Notes: generated by a model from the sequence alone, not told the origin. 15,284 nucleotides of DNA from Actinomycetota bacterium (GCA_020200675.1 JAIVIG010000011.1:1-15284); one strand, 5' to 3'. Positions 1-6,210 are shown, numbered from the stretch's first letter. Numbers and translations are program-made.

Positions 1-95
1 AGACGCACTTTGGGTTTGAAGTAAGGAGCTTGCTCGATCTCTCGCAGTCGAACGTCTTCTTCCTCGGTTAGTCGAATGTAACGTGATGGTGGCAT
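1..95 (-). CDS. IS630-type transposase / HTH protein, N-terminus (partial, runs off left edge)
   Basis: An open frame begins at an ATG at 95-93 and reads to the left edge with no stop. The 31 visible residues begin MPPSRYIRLTEEED and contain LREIEQ and FKPKVR. This start resembles the leading helix of helix-turn-helix domains in IS630-family transposases and related HTH proteins, where a short 'RLTxEE...LrxIe...pxVRxRAxxIL' segment precedes the HTH; that resemblance is from memory. The DDE catalytic domain would lie outside the window, so transposase identity is not proven. No clear Shine-Dalgarno precedes the ATG. Only 7 bases separate it from the stop of the truncated ABC permease (103), which suggests the element inserted into that gene. 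It could instead be a stand-alone HTH regulator of the same fold. Confidence 0.55.
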   Translation of the reverse strand, partial: MPPSRYIRLTEEEDVRLREIEQAPYFKPKVR

Positions 96-102
96 TGCCC
101 AA

Positions 103-675
103 TTATATCTTTGAGATACTTAGCATCCAGACCAGGACGGTACTCGCGGCTGCCAGCAGCGTGTTGTCGAGCACGACCGAGAGGACGAGCGCTGTTCCCA
201 GGACGAAAAGCAACCCCAACCACATCAGTACGGTCGATATGATCACGCCTGCCACGCTCGGCGGGTGTCCTAACAGGGCGGCGAAGACGAGCAGCGCGAC
301 GCCGAAAAGCACGGTGACCACGAACAAGGCACTCGCGCTTACCACATACTTGGTGAGCAAGACACGTTTGCGGCTTATCGGCCTGCTGAGCAAGAGAAAG
401 ATCGAACCGCGGCTCGCCTCGCCCGAGATCAAGCCTGCCCCAAGGAGGACGGCTAGAAAGAAGAGGAGCGGGTTGCCAAGCCCGGTGCCGAACCACCCAT
501 GCCACACCAGGAAATGGCCTTCTCTTGTAGACAGCAGTGGAAACGACGGGATTCCGTCCGGCGAACTCCAGGCTACGGGTCCTACGCCAAAAGGGATAGT
601 CGAACCGGTCGCTAAAACCAACACCGCTCCGGCAATCAACTTCCACCGAATGTCCCGCCACTCTTTAGCGAACAC
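103..675 (-). CDS. ABC-2 type transporter permease, probably 3'-truncated
   Basis: This is a hydrophobic integral membrane protein of about 190 residues that would form the channel for the adjacent ATPase. It opens with a cytoplasmic segment (FAKEWRDIRWK). Hydrophobic stretches follow: LIAGAVLVLATG, NPLLFFLAVLLGAGLI, then ALFVVTVLFGVALLVFAALL, and VIISTVLMWLGLLFVLGTALVL, with a last incomplete one, TLLAAASTVLVWML. The motif SGEASRGSIFLLLSRPISR between helices is typical of ABC-2 permeases. A TTG at 690 extends the frame, but an AGGAGG (687-682) sits 6 nt before the GTG at 675, so I prefer 675. It overlaps the ATPase by 11 bp in one operon. Family members usually have about 240-300 residues and six helices. 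This one stops inside helix 5, 7 bases before a transposase-like start codon, so it is probably non-functional. The transported substrate is unknown. Confidence 0.8.
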   Translation of the reverse strand: MFAKEWRDIRWKLIAGAVLVLATGSTIPFGVGPVAWSSPDGIPSFPLLSTREGHFLVWHGWFGTGLGNPLLFFLAVLLGAGLISGEASRGSIFLLLSRPISRKRVLLTKYVVSASALFVVTVLFGVALLVFAALLGHPPSVAGVIISTVLMWLGLLFVLGTALVLSVVLDNTLLAAASTVLVWMLSISKI

Positions 676-1624
676 CGCCTTCCTCCTCAATATATTCGAG
701 GAAGATGTCCTCGAGGCTCATGCCGATGCCGTCTACGTCGAGCACCGGATAGGGCCGTGTTTGCAGGGCACGGTAGACGGCCTCTACTTCGCCTCGGACC
801 CGAACCCGTACGCTGCGTCCCTCTCGCTTGACCTGCGACACGTCGGGCAGCGCACGCAATGCTCGAATTTCCTCCCCCGGCGGGGCTTCGGCATAGGCGA
901 CCCTGAAGATCTTATGGGTCTCCCGCAGGCGATCCAGCTCGCCGCTGACGAGCATCCTGCCACTCTTTACGATGCCAACCGTGTCCGCCACCGCCTCTAC
1001 GTCCGACAGGACGTGCGTGGAGAAGAACACGGTCTTTCCGGCGGTGGCAACCTCGCCGACGAGCACCGCCAAGAACGTACGTCGCACCAGTGGATCCAGA
1101 CCGGAGGTGGGCTCGTCGAGTACGAGGAGCTCCGGGTCGCTCCCGAGCGCCAGACATAGCTCGAGCTGTGCCTTCTGGCCTTTCGAGAGCCTGCGTACCT
1201 TCGTCTCCTTGGGCAGCCCGAAGATAGCGAGGTAACGATCGACCAGCGGTTGATCCCAGCTCCGGCTTACGTCACGGCAAAACTTACAGAGCCGTATCAC
1301 GTTCATGTGCTCGTAGAGGCTGCTGATCTCGCCGGAAAATCCAATTCTTGCCCGCGCCTCCAGGCTCTCCCGCACGACGTCGTACCCGAGCACCCGTGCT
1401 TCACCTCCGTTCGGCGACCGAAAGCCGAGCAGGGTCTTTATGGTGGTCGTTTTGCCCGCTCCGTTGGGTCCGAGGAAACTGTAGACCGTCCCGCGCGGCA
1501 CCTCAAGGTTCAAGCCGGCCACCGCCCGCTTCTTACCATATCGGACGACGAGGTCTCGAGTCTCGATGGCCGCCGGAGATCCTCCTAGCTCCACCGCCTC
1601 GCGACCGGCCAACTCTTCCGTCAC
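665..1624 (-). CDS. ABC transporter ATP-binding protein
   Basis: This 319-residue cytoplasmic ATPase would drive the ABC-2 permease. Walker A is GPNGAGKTT (residues 52-60), the signature is LSKGQ (146-150), Walker B is LLVLDE (166-171) followed by PTSGLD, and the switch histidine is in STHVLSD (H204). The C-terminal 90 residues form the accessory domain common in ABC-2 (CcmA-like) exporters, matching the family's usual 300-320 residues. The start is a GTG sharing 4 bases (GTGA) with the stop of the GntR gene, with GGGGAGAG just upstream as ribosome binding site. The order repressor-ATPase-permease is typical of YtrA-controlled exporters for cell-envelope stress or antimicrobial compounds. The domain looks intact even though its permease partner is truncated. 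Substrate cannot be deduced. Confidence 0.93.
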   Translation of the reverse strand: MTEELAGREAVELGGSPAAIETRDLVVRYGKKRAVAGLNLEVPRGTVYSFLGPNGAGKTTTIKTLLGFRSPNGGEARVLGYDVVRESLEARARIGFSGEISSLYEHMNVIRLCKFCRDVSRSWDQPLVDRYLAIFGLPKETKVRRLSKGQKAQLELCLALGSDPELLVLDEPTSGLDPLVRRTFLAVLVGEVATAGKTVFFSTHVLSDVEAVADTVGIVKSGRMLVSGELDRLRETHKIFRVAYAEAPPGEEIRALRALPDVSQVKREGRSVRVRVRGEVEAVYRALQTRPYPVLDVDGIGMSLEDIFLEYIEEEGGVR

Positions 1625-2031
1625 GCTCTCTCCCCGCTCGCCGCGCGTCCGTGAACCCGCTCGAACTCCGACGCGAAACGCTCCCAGATCTCATCCTCCG
1701 TGATACCGAGCCCCGCCGCATCGCGTACGAGCACGCCGAGCCGCTCGTAAAGGGCCTCCACCTGCTGCTCCCGCACCGTCTCCCCCGGATCCGCCACGAC
1801 CACCGTCCCGACCCCCGGACGGCTCGCGATCAAACCCATCCGCTGCAACTCGTTGTACGCCTTCACCACCGTGTTCGGCGCAATCGTCAACTCCCCCGCG
1901 AGCCTGCGCACCGTCGGCAACCGGTCGCCAGACCTCAACGTCCCGACCTCCAACGCGTGCCTCACACCCTCCACGAGTTGCACGTATATGGGCACCCCAC
2001 TCCGCGGGTCGACGTCTAGCCACAGGGTCAC
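1621..2031 (-). CDS. GntR-family transcriptional regulator, YtrA type
   Basis: This 136-residue DNA-binding protein is the probable repressor of the ABC operon it leads. Residues about 10-75 form the winged helix-turn-helix: IYVQLVEGVRHALE, GDRLPTVRRLAGELTIAPNTV, then the wing with SRPGVGTVV. The short C-terminal part (about 60 residues, VREQQVEALYERLGVLV onward) is too small for a FadR, HutC or MocR effector domain and matches the YtrA subgroup, usually 120-140 residues. It starts at a GTG with GGGAG about 7 nt upstream and ends in a 4-bp overlap with the ATPase gene. YtrA-type regulators commonly repress their own operon, and a plausible promoter lies directly upstream at 2068-2096. The effector is unknown. 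Confidence 0.92.
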   Translation of the reverse strand: MTLWLDVDPRSGVPIYVQLVEGVRHALEVGTLRSGDRLPTVRRLAGELTIAPNTVVKAYNELQRMGLIASRPGVGTVVVADPGETVREQQVEALYERLGVLVRDAAGLGITEDEIWERFASEFERVHGRAASGERA

Positions 2032-2253
2032 TTCCCACTCCCAGGATTGTTTTATATATATGCAGCAATGCTACGCGCTTGATGCGCACCCGTCAAGCGT
2101 TTTGTCGGGAACGGTTGCTGCTTATTCTGGTTCTGTTGCGCGATCGGTTCTTGTGTACCGTGATCTGAGGGTATGATCCTTTGAGGGGCGTCGTCCCGCT
2201 CCTGGCTGACCTCGAAGGCTTTTTGCTGAGGACTGAATGTCGACGGCTGACGG
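2032..2253. other. Intergenic region between GntR operon and yqeC-like gene
   Basis: Both flanking genes are on the minus strand. Apart from the GntR promoter at 2068-2096, I see no gene, strong hairpin or repeat here. No clear terminator for the yqeC-like gene was found. Confidence 0.5.
2068..2096 (-). promoter_or_regulatory. Putative promoter of the GntR-ABC operon
   Basis: Reading the minus strand, TTGACG (2096-2091) is separated by 17 nt from TAGCAT (2073-2068), a good sigma-70-like arrangement. Transcription would start near 2061, about 30 nt before the GTG start of the regulator. An alternating AT run (about 2053-2062) follows directly and lies where an autoregulating repressor could bind. 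The call is by consensus matching only. Confidence 0.5.
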
Positions 2254-2317
2254 CTACAACGTCCAGACCCGTCCCGGCATCTCGTTGGGGAGGGAGCTGA
2301 GGACGACCTTGTTAACG
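2254..2317 (-). pseudogene. Out-of-frame C-terminal tail of the yqeC-like gene
   Basis: Shifting frame near the stop of the YqeC-like gene gives GVNKVVLSSLPNEMPGRV and a stop at 2256-2254. This looks like a beta-strand plus loop ending of a nucleotide-binding fold rather than noise. The join after ALLTALAQR also seems short of the helix expected between the 'ALLN' strand and this strand, which suggests a small deletion that broke the frame. The evidence is sequence quality by eye, without an alignment. Confidence 0.4.
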
Positions 2318-2929
2318 CCTCTGCGCCAGAGCGGTCAGGAGCGCCGCCTGGCGAGCTTTTTCGGGGGCATTGCGGACCCCGGCCAGGAGGGAACGGGCAA
2401 AGGCGCCCGCGTCGATGGTGTGGCCCGGTCCGATGCCGGTGAGCTCCGAGAAGACCTCCGGGCGGTGGACCCTTTCCTCGCTTAAAGGCTCGCCCAGGAC
2501 GCGGATGCCGCCCACGACGACCACGAGGGTGGCTCCGTGAGGCAGGAGGGGTTCGTGTACCGCGGTACCCTTGAGTGGTCGACGGCGGGAACCGTCGGCC
2601 TCGACGAGGGTCACGCCGTTATCCGGGGCGAGCTGCGGGATCCATGCTGGATCCACGCCGTTCACCCGTTTCTTCGAGAGGATCCCGCTCCCGGCCACGA
2701 CGGCGCCCTGTCCGGCGAGGGCCTCCGTGACCTTCGAGCGCAACCCGTCCCCGTCTTCGGAGGTCACGACAGATCCTACCCTATCTGCCTCGCTCACGAG
2801 CATCTTCGTGGTCGGGGCGACGAGGACCGGCACCCCGGCCTCCCCGAGCTCGCCGGCAGTCTGGAGGATCGCGCCAGACTTCCCCCCGGCGCCCACGAAG
2901 GCGACGATATCCCCCCTCACGATACCCAA
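2312..2929 (-). CDS. yqeC: YqeC-like selenium/molybdenum hydroxylase accessory protein, probably frameshifted at 3' end
   Basis: The 205-residue frame has the two hallmarks of the YqeC family: a P-loop-like VGAGGKS near the N-terminus (residues 12-18) and VEADGSRRRPLKG (109-121) followed by a conserved HEP. The family is linked by genome context to maturation of selenium-dependent molybdenum hydroxylases; its reaction is not established. The only usual start is a TTG at 2929. The frame stays open upstream and reads LELYRALG, which resembles the family's N-terminus, behind a GGAGGAG (2956-2950), so translation may begin further upstream at an unusual codon such as the CTG at 2947. At the 3' end the frame stops at 2312, but the neighbouring frame continues with a coding-like tail (see 2254-2317). 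Typical members have about 230-260 residues. No xdhC or hydroxylase genes lie nearby. Confidence 0.75.
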   Translation of the reverse strand: MGIVRGDIVAFVGAGGKSGAILQTAGELGEAGVPVLVAPTTKMLVSEADRVGSVVTSEDGDGLRSKVTEALAGQGAVVAGSGILSKKRVNGVDPAWIPQLAPDNGVTLVEADGSRRRPLKGTAVHEPLLPHGATLVVVVGGIRVLGEPLSEERVHRPEVFSELTGIGPGHTIDAGAFARSLLAGVRNAPEKARQAALLTALAQRR

Positions 2930-3025
2930 AGCCCTGTAAAGCTCCAGTTCTCCTCCCCCGTCGAGATGCCCTCGCGCCCGCCTTCGGACGGATACACGGT
3001 CACCACCATCTACACGTACTCAATG

Positions 3026-3042
3026 ATACACCAAGAGTGTAT
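3026..3042. promoter_or_regulatory. Palindrome ATACAC-N5-GTGTAT in the yqeC/holin divergent region
   Basis: A perfect 6-bp inverted repeat, ATACAC (3026-3031) and GTGTAT (3037-3042), is separated by CAAGA. It lies between the divergent yqeC-like gene and the Holin-X operon, about 115 bp from the latter. Two further TACAC half-sites occur at 2993-2997 and 3011-3015. A dimeric regulator could bind here. The core TACAC-N5-GTGTA recurs upstream of suf (9140-9154). Confidence 0.4.
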
Positions 3043-3156
3043 ACTACAAGTGCTTTATGCTATGTTAGACGCGGAAGATTATCGGTGGACAAGCAGGGGT
3101 AACAATACGGTCACCGGACTTTTCGGTTTTGGGCTCTGAGAGGAAAGGGGTATCGG

Positions 3157-3539
3157 GTGACGGAGCAACAGGAACGAGTAGAGAGATTCTCCAGCGAGCT
3201 GAGGGAGGGTCCTCCGCCCTCCGACCGGAGCATTAAAGAGTTAATCGACGCGCTCCGGCCGCAGATACAGGCGCTGGTCAACAAGCAGGTCGAGTTGGCC
3301 AGGACGGAACTCTGTTTTTGGTGTTCTTCTTCCTGGCCGGGATGTACCTGATGCATGAGGTAGCAGGCTTCCCCTTGTGGGTCGCGGCGGGCATAGATGC
3401 TGTTATACTTCTATTGATCGGGGGAGGGCTCGCCGCGGTGGGCGCGAGCAGGTTGCGGACGTTGGACCCCAAGCCTCACCGGACGATAGCCGTCCTCCAG
3501 CAGAACATAGAGTGGGTGAAGGGGCAGCTTAGGCCATGA
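3157..3539 (+). pseudogene. Actinobacterial Holin-X / phage-holin-superfamily III-like membrane protein, frameshifted
   Basis: Two frames together make one recognisable protein. The first (GTG at 3157, with GAGGAAAGGGG upstream) encodes a soluble helix, VERFSSELREG..SIKELIDALRPQIQALVNKQVELARTEL, then falls out of frame and stops at 3351. The second resumes at about 3318 with LVFFFLAGMYLMHEVAGF, PLWVAAGIDAVILLLIGGGLAAVGA and a C-terminal IEWVKGQLRP. This order (amphipathic 'QxxxLVxxEvELAKxE' segment, two membrane helices, short cytoplasmic tail) is that of the Actinobacterial Putative Holin-X family. In intact members roughly 20-25 residues, including the start of helix 1, lie between the helix and the membrane segment. 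Here they are nearly absent, so a small out-of-frame deletion is more likely than a single-base slip. It overlaps the next gene by 4 bp (ATGA). Confidence 0.7.
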
Positions 3540-3907
3540 GCGAGACACCGGAGCGCATAGAACGAGAGATGTTCGAGATCCGGGCCGGCATGGCCCCGGA
3601 CATGACCGATCTACGCAGGCACGTCGAACCTCAGGTCATCGCCGAGCAGGTCAAGCAGACGGTGCGCCAACGCCTTCAGGCTGCGGTGAACCGCGTCAAG
3701 GCTAACCTCAAGGCCAAGCAGCAGGAGTTACTCGACTCCGCCAAGCGTCAGGTGAACCTGGCCCGCAAGGTTGGGGAGAATGGGGACACTGCTCCCCTGA
3801 CCGACGCCGTAAGGAGCGACCCGCGTCCCCTCATCCTCCTGGCCGTCGCCCTCGCCGTAACCCTCTTGACCGTCCGCAAGGTCGCCGGCGGCGGTAGCCA
3901 GGAGTAG
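3536..3907 (+). CDS. DUF3618-type small membrane protein
   Basis: The protein has 123 residues. It begins MSETPERIEREMFEIRAGM, the 'PEeIExEIexxRaxM' pattern of DUF3618, followed by LRRHVEP. A long charged helix (residues about 36-85, with VRQRLQAAVNRVKANLKAKQQELL) follows, then a single membrane helix near the C-terminus (RPLILLAVALAVTLLTV). The family is found in actinobacteria next to Holin-X-type genes and is thought to be membrane-associated; its function is not known. The ATG at 3536 overlaps the stop of the upstream Holin-X frame as ATGA, so the two are translationally coupled. This copy looks intact although its partner is damaged. Confidence 0.8.
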   Translation: MSETPERIEREMFEIRAGMAPDMTDLRRHVEPQVIAEQVKQTVRQRLQAAVNRVKANLKAKQQELLDSAKRQVNLARKVGENGDTAPLTDAVRSDPRPLILLAVALAVTLLTVRKVAGGGSQE

Positions 3908-3974
3908 GGCGCCCGGCCTTTCCGGGGCTTCCGTTCACGTTCACTTCCAGCCCGTCGGCGGTGCCGCCGGCGAC

Positions 3975-5105
3975 ATGACCCTCGCCGCCCTCGCCTCCGC
4001 CGGGGCGTCGCTTGCGGAGGTCTCGCGCGTGCTCGAGAAGCTCGGCGTGGATTTCGAGATCGAGGCGAAGACCGTCGAGATCAGCGGGGTCCGGGCGCTC
4101 CGCGTAGCGGTCGAGCACCCGGAGCAGCACGTTCGTCGCACGTTCCGCGACGTCCGGCGTCTGATCGAGGCTGCAGATCTCCCCGGGAGGAGCGCCGAGA
4201 GGGCCATCGTCGCCTTCCGGCTCCTGGCCGAAGCAGAGGGCTCCGTACACGGACGCGAGCCGGAGGAAGTTACCTTTCACGAGGTCGGGGCAGTAGATTC
4301 GATAGTGGACGTGGTAGGGAGTTGCGTCGCCCTGGAACTACTCGGGGCGCGGACTGTGAGTTGCGGACCCCTGCCGATGGGTATGGGCACCGTCCCTTCC
4401 GCCCACGGCCCCCTGCCGGTGCCGGGACCCGCGACGCTGGCTATCCTCGAAGGCTCGCGGGTGCGCTGGACCGAAGAACCACACGAGACGACGACCCCGA
4501 CCGGCGCGGCCCTCATGGCGAGCCTGACAGGCGGAGCGTTCACCGAGGCCGCGCCTCCCATGATTCTGCGCGCGACCGGCTACGGGGCGGGAAGGACGAC
4601 CCTCCACCACGCCCCGAACCTCCTGCGGGCTGTGGTCGGCGAGCTCGAAGGCGCGACCGGGGAAGTAGAGCTTCTGGAGGCGAACGTGGACGACGCGTCC
4701 GGCGAGCTCCTCGGCGCGGCGGTCGAGAAGCTACTAGTCGCCGGGGCGCTCGACGCGTGGCTCGAACCAATAGTGATGAAAAAGGGCCGCGGCGCCTACA
4801 AGTTCTGCGCCCTCGTCGGCCTCGGCGACCGCGAGAGGCTCGCCCGACTCCTCATGCGGGAGACCGGAACCCTGGGCGTCCGGCACAATGGGGTGGGACG
4901 CACGGTCGCCGAGCGCCGGACCGTCGAGGTAGAGTTACCGTACGGCGTCTGCCGCGTAAAGGTGGGTAGTCTCGACGGGAAGGACTTCGTCGCTGCCCCA
5001 GAATACGCCGATGCCGCCCGGCTCGCCCGGGAGAACGGTCTTCCCTTACCCCGCGTCTACTCCGACGCCCGCGCCGCTCTCCGGGAGCAATCGGGTAGGA
5101 GATAG
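3975..5105 (+). CDS. larC: LarC-type nickel-pincer cofactor biosynthesis protein (DUF111), start codon problematic
   Basis: This 376-residue frame covers essentially the whole LarC family. LarC inserts nickel into the pyridinium thiocarboxylate precursor to make the nickel-pincer nucleotide cofactor of lactate racemase and relatives. Visible family segments are FHEVGAVDSIVDVVG, PLPMGMGTVPSAHGPLPVPGPAT, the TPTGAALM block, GYGAG, ANVDDASGE, and the C-terminal MKKGRGAYKF and ETGTLGVR blocks. The first ATG (3975) corresponds to the Met of the conserved GDMT motif, so it is internal to the fold. In-frame codons directly upstream read VHFQPVGGAAGD, matching the usual LarC N-terminus, but no ATG, GTG or TTG occurs between the in-frame stop at 3867 and 3975. 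Unlike lactobacilli, where larC is read through a frameshift, the two halves here are one frame. larB and larE are not adjacent. Confidence 0.85.
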   Translation: MTLAALASAGASLAEVSRVLEKLGVDFEIEAKTVEISGVRALRVAVEHPEQHVRRTFRDVRRLIEAADLPGRSAERAIVAFRLLAEAEGSVHGREPEEVTFHEVGAVDSIVDVVGSCVALELLGARTVSCGPLPMGMGTVPSAHGPLPVPGPATLAILEGSRVRWTEEPHETTTPTGAALMASLTGGAFTEAAPPMILRATGYGAGRTTLHHAPNLLRAVVGELEGATGEVELLEANVDDASGELLGAAVEKLLVAGALDAWLEPIVMKKGRGAYKFCALVGLGDRERLARLLMRETGTLGVRHNGVGRTVAERRTVEVELPYGVCRVKVGSLDGKDFVAAPEYADAARLARENGLPLPRVYSDARAALREQSGRR

Positions 5106-5127
5106 AAGACGGTGCGCGGGCAAAAAA

Positions 5128-5151
5128 GAGGGCCGGGATCCCCCGGCCCTT
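5128..5151 (-). terminator. Intrinsic terminator between convergent larC and cold shock gene
   Basis: A perfect 9-bp stem, AGGGCCGGG (5129-5137) with CCCGGCCCT (5142-5150), has a 4-nt loop. On the minus strand it is followed by six Ts (5127-5122), so it should terminate the cold shock gene efficiently. On the plus strand only TTT follows, so it may act bidirectionally and also end larC. Confidence 0.85.
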
Positions 5152-5180
5152 TCGCTACCGTTTGGGCTGTCCGTCTAATG

Positions 5181-5384
5181 TTAGACGGGGCTGACGTTCT
5201 CCGCCTGCATACCCTTCTTGCCGCGGGTCGCCTCGTAGGAGACCTTGGTGCCTTCCTCGAGGGACCTGAACCCGCTGCCTGCTATCCCGCTGTAGTGCAC
5301 GAAGAGATCTTCGCCACCCTCATCGGGGGAGATAAAGCCGTAGCCCTTCTCGTCGTTGAACCACTTGACCGTTCCTTGGGGCAT
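5181..5384 (-). CDS. Cold shock protein, CspA family
   Basis: This is a 67-residue single cold shock domain that binds single-stranded RNA/DNA as a chaperone. It starts MPQGTVKWFN, with RNP1 as KGYGFI (residues 13-18) and RNP2 as DLFVHY (26-31), and ends GMQAENVSPV like other CspA proteins. The frame is open further upstream to 5426, but the family's universal start is this Met, so I take the ATG at 5384. The ribosome binding site is a weak AAAGGCGGG. The gene converges on larC and ends at the hairpin at 5128-5151. The leader between the HAD gene and this start is about 150 nt and contains a hairpin with a T-run (5429-5453). Long structured leaders are usual for cold shock genes, so regulation in the leader is possible. 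Confidence 0.95.
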   Translation of the reverse strand: MPQGTVKWFNDEKGYGFISPDEGGEDLFVHYSGIAGSGFRSLEEGTKVSYEATRGKKGMQAENVSPV

Positions 5385-5424
5385 GTACCGGAGCCCGCCT
5401 TTCTCTTTTCTGGGCCGTATCGAC

Positions 5425-5453
5425 AAAACGCCACCCTAGTCCAACGGGTGGCG
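5425..5453 (-). terminator. Hairpin with T-run between HAD gene and cold shock gene
   Basis: A perfect 8-bp stem, CGCCACCC (5429-5436) with GGGTGGCG (5446-5453), has a 9-nt loop. On the minus strand it is followed by TTTT (5428-5425). It sits 83 nt after the HAD phosphatase stop, where a terminator is expected. It is also about 40 nt before the cold shock start, so it could instead be part of that gene's leader or attenuate it. Confidence 0.6.
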
Positions 5454-5488
5454 CTCCATGACCGTAACCCACCTTCGACTGCAATGGC

Positions 5489-5512
5489 AGTATACAGAAT
5501 CGGCGGCGTCAA
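5489..5512 (-). promoter_or_regulatory. Possible promoter elements for the cold shock gene
   Basis: On the minus strand, TATACT (5494-5489) is a good -10 box. A TTGACG (5512-5507) lies only 12 nt upstream, too close to act as its -35. It may be an extended-type -10 promoter, or the pairing may be accidental. Confidence 0.25.
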
Positions 5513-5535
5513 GTCACCTCCCTCGTCCGGAACGG

Positions 5536-6183
5536 CTAGTCTTCTTCCGGGAAGTTCGAATCCAGGAGCGCGGCGCAGTTTTCGTACACGTCGACGGCCC
5601 CGGCGACCCTCAGGGCCTCCTCGTCGTACGCCCCGCCGGAGAGGACGCCGACCGTGCGCACGCCGGCCTCGTTGGCGGCCTCGACGTCCCAGATGGAGTC
5701 GCCGATGGAGACGGTCTCGTCGGGGGAGGAACCGGCCCTGCGTAGGGCCTCCTCGAATATGTCGGGGGCGGGCTTCGAGTTCTCCACGTCGCTGGAGTTG
5801 ACGACGCCGGAGATGTTACCCTCGGCCTCCAAAAGCTCCATGTGGTGCTCTAGCTCCTCGTCCTCCGCACTGGTGACGAACCAGACATAGTAGCCCCGCT
5901 CGACCAGCGAGGAGATGAGCTCCTTCGCTCCGGGGAGCGGGACGCCGTGCTCTTGCGTGCTCAGGTAGATCTCTTCGTGCAGATCGTTCGCCTTCTCTTG
6001 GGCCTCCTCATCCTCGACGAACAAGGGGACCAGCAGGTCCGACCCTTTGCCGATCTGTTTGTGGATCTTCGCCCGCTCCGTCCGCTGTCCGACCTGCTCG
6101 AACGCCCGCGCCCACGCCTCGGTGTGCAGGTAGTTCGTGTCCATCAACGTCCCGTCCACGTCGAGCACCACGACTTTCGCCAC
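5536..6183 (-). CDS. HAD-superfamily hydrolase (subfamily IA phosphatase/phosphoglycolate-phosphatase-like)
   Basis: This 215-residue cytoplasmic phosphatase of the haloacid dehalogenase fold has all four motifs. Motif I is DVDGT with nucleophile D8 and acid D10, motif II is in VTSAED, motif III is the Lys of NSKPAPDIF, and motif IV is IGDSIWDVEAA. A four-helix cap lies between residues about 15 and 85, as in subfamily IA. The frame is open much further upstream (to 6699), but that part is a shadow of the opposite gene. I chose the GTG at 6183 because AGGAGG (6197-6192) sits 8 nt before it and VAKVVVLDVDGT is the natural N-terminus. It is divergent from the YgfZ-like gene with only 33 bp between starts. 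The natural phosphate ester substrate cannot be deduced. Confidence 0.92.
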   Translation of the reverse strand: MAKVVVLDVDGTLMDTNYLHTEAWARAFEQVGQRTERAKIHKQIGKGSDLLVPLFVEDEEAQEKANDLHEEIYLSTQEHGVPLPGAKELISSLVERGYYVWFVTSAEDEELEHHMELLEAEGNISGVVNSSDVENSKPAPDIFEEALRRAGSSPDETVSIGDSIWDVEAANEAGVRTVGVLSGGAYDEEALRVAGAVDVYENCAALLDSNFPEED

Positions 6184-6204
6184 CTTGTCTGCCTCCTCAT
6201 GGCT

Positions 6205-6210
6205 TAGAAT
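6205..6210 (+). promoter_or_regulatory. -10 box suggesting leaderless transcription of the YgfZ-like gene
   Basis: TAGAAT (6205-6210) ends 6 nt before the ATG at 6217, where transcription would be expected to begin. No Shine-Dalgarno sequence precedes that ATG. No clear -35 box is seen. On the opposite strand the overlapping TATTCT (6211-6206) could serve the HAD gene. Confidence 0.4.

Noticed and set aside
83..1159. Long plus-strand ORF opposite the ABC genes
   Set aside because: It lies antisense to a clear ATPase and permease; its residues show no family motifs and the composition is typical of high-GC shadow frames.
3310..3322. Programmed -1 frameshifting at the TTTTT in the Holin-X gene
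   Set aside because: The zero-frame codons TGT TTT TGG do not form a canonical slippery heptamer, and the product would still lack about 20-25 residues expected for the family.
3975..5105. LarC split into LarC1/LarC2 by programmed frameshifting as in lactobacilli
   Set aside because: Both halves are in one uninterrupted frame here.
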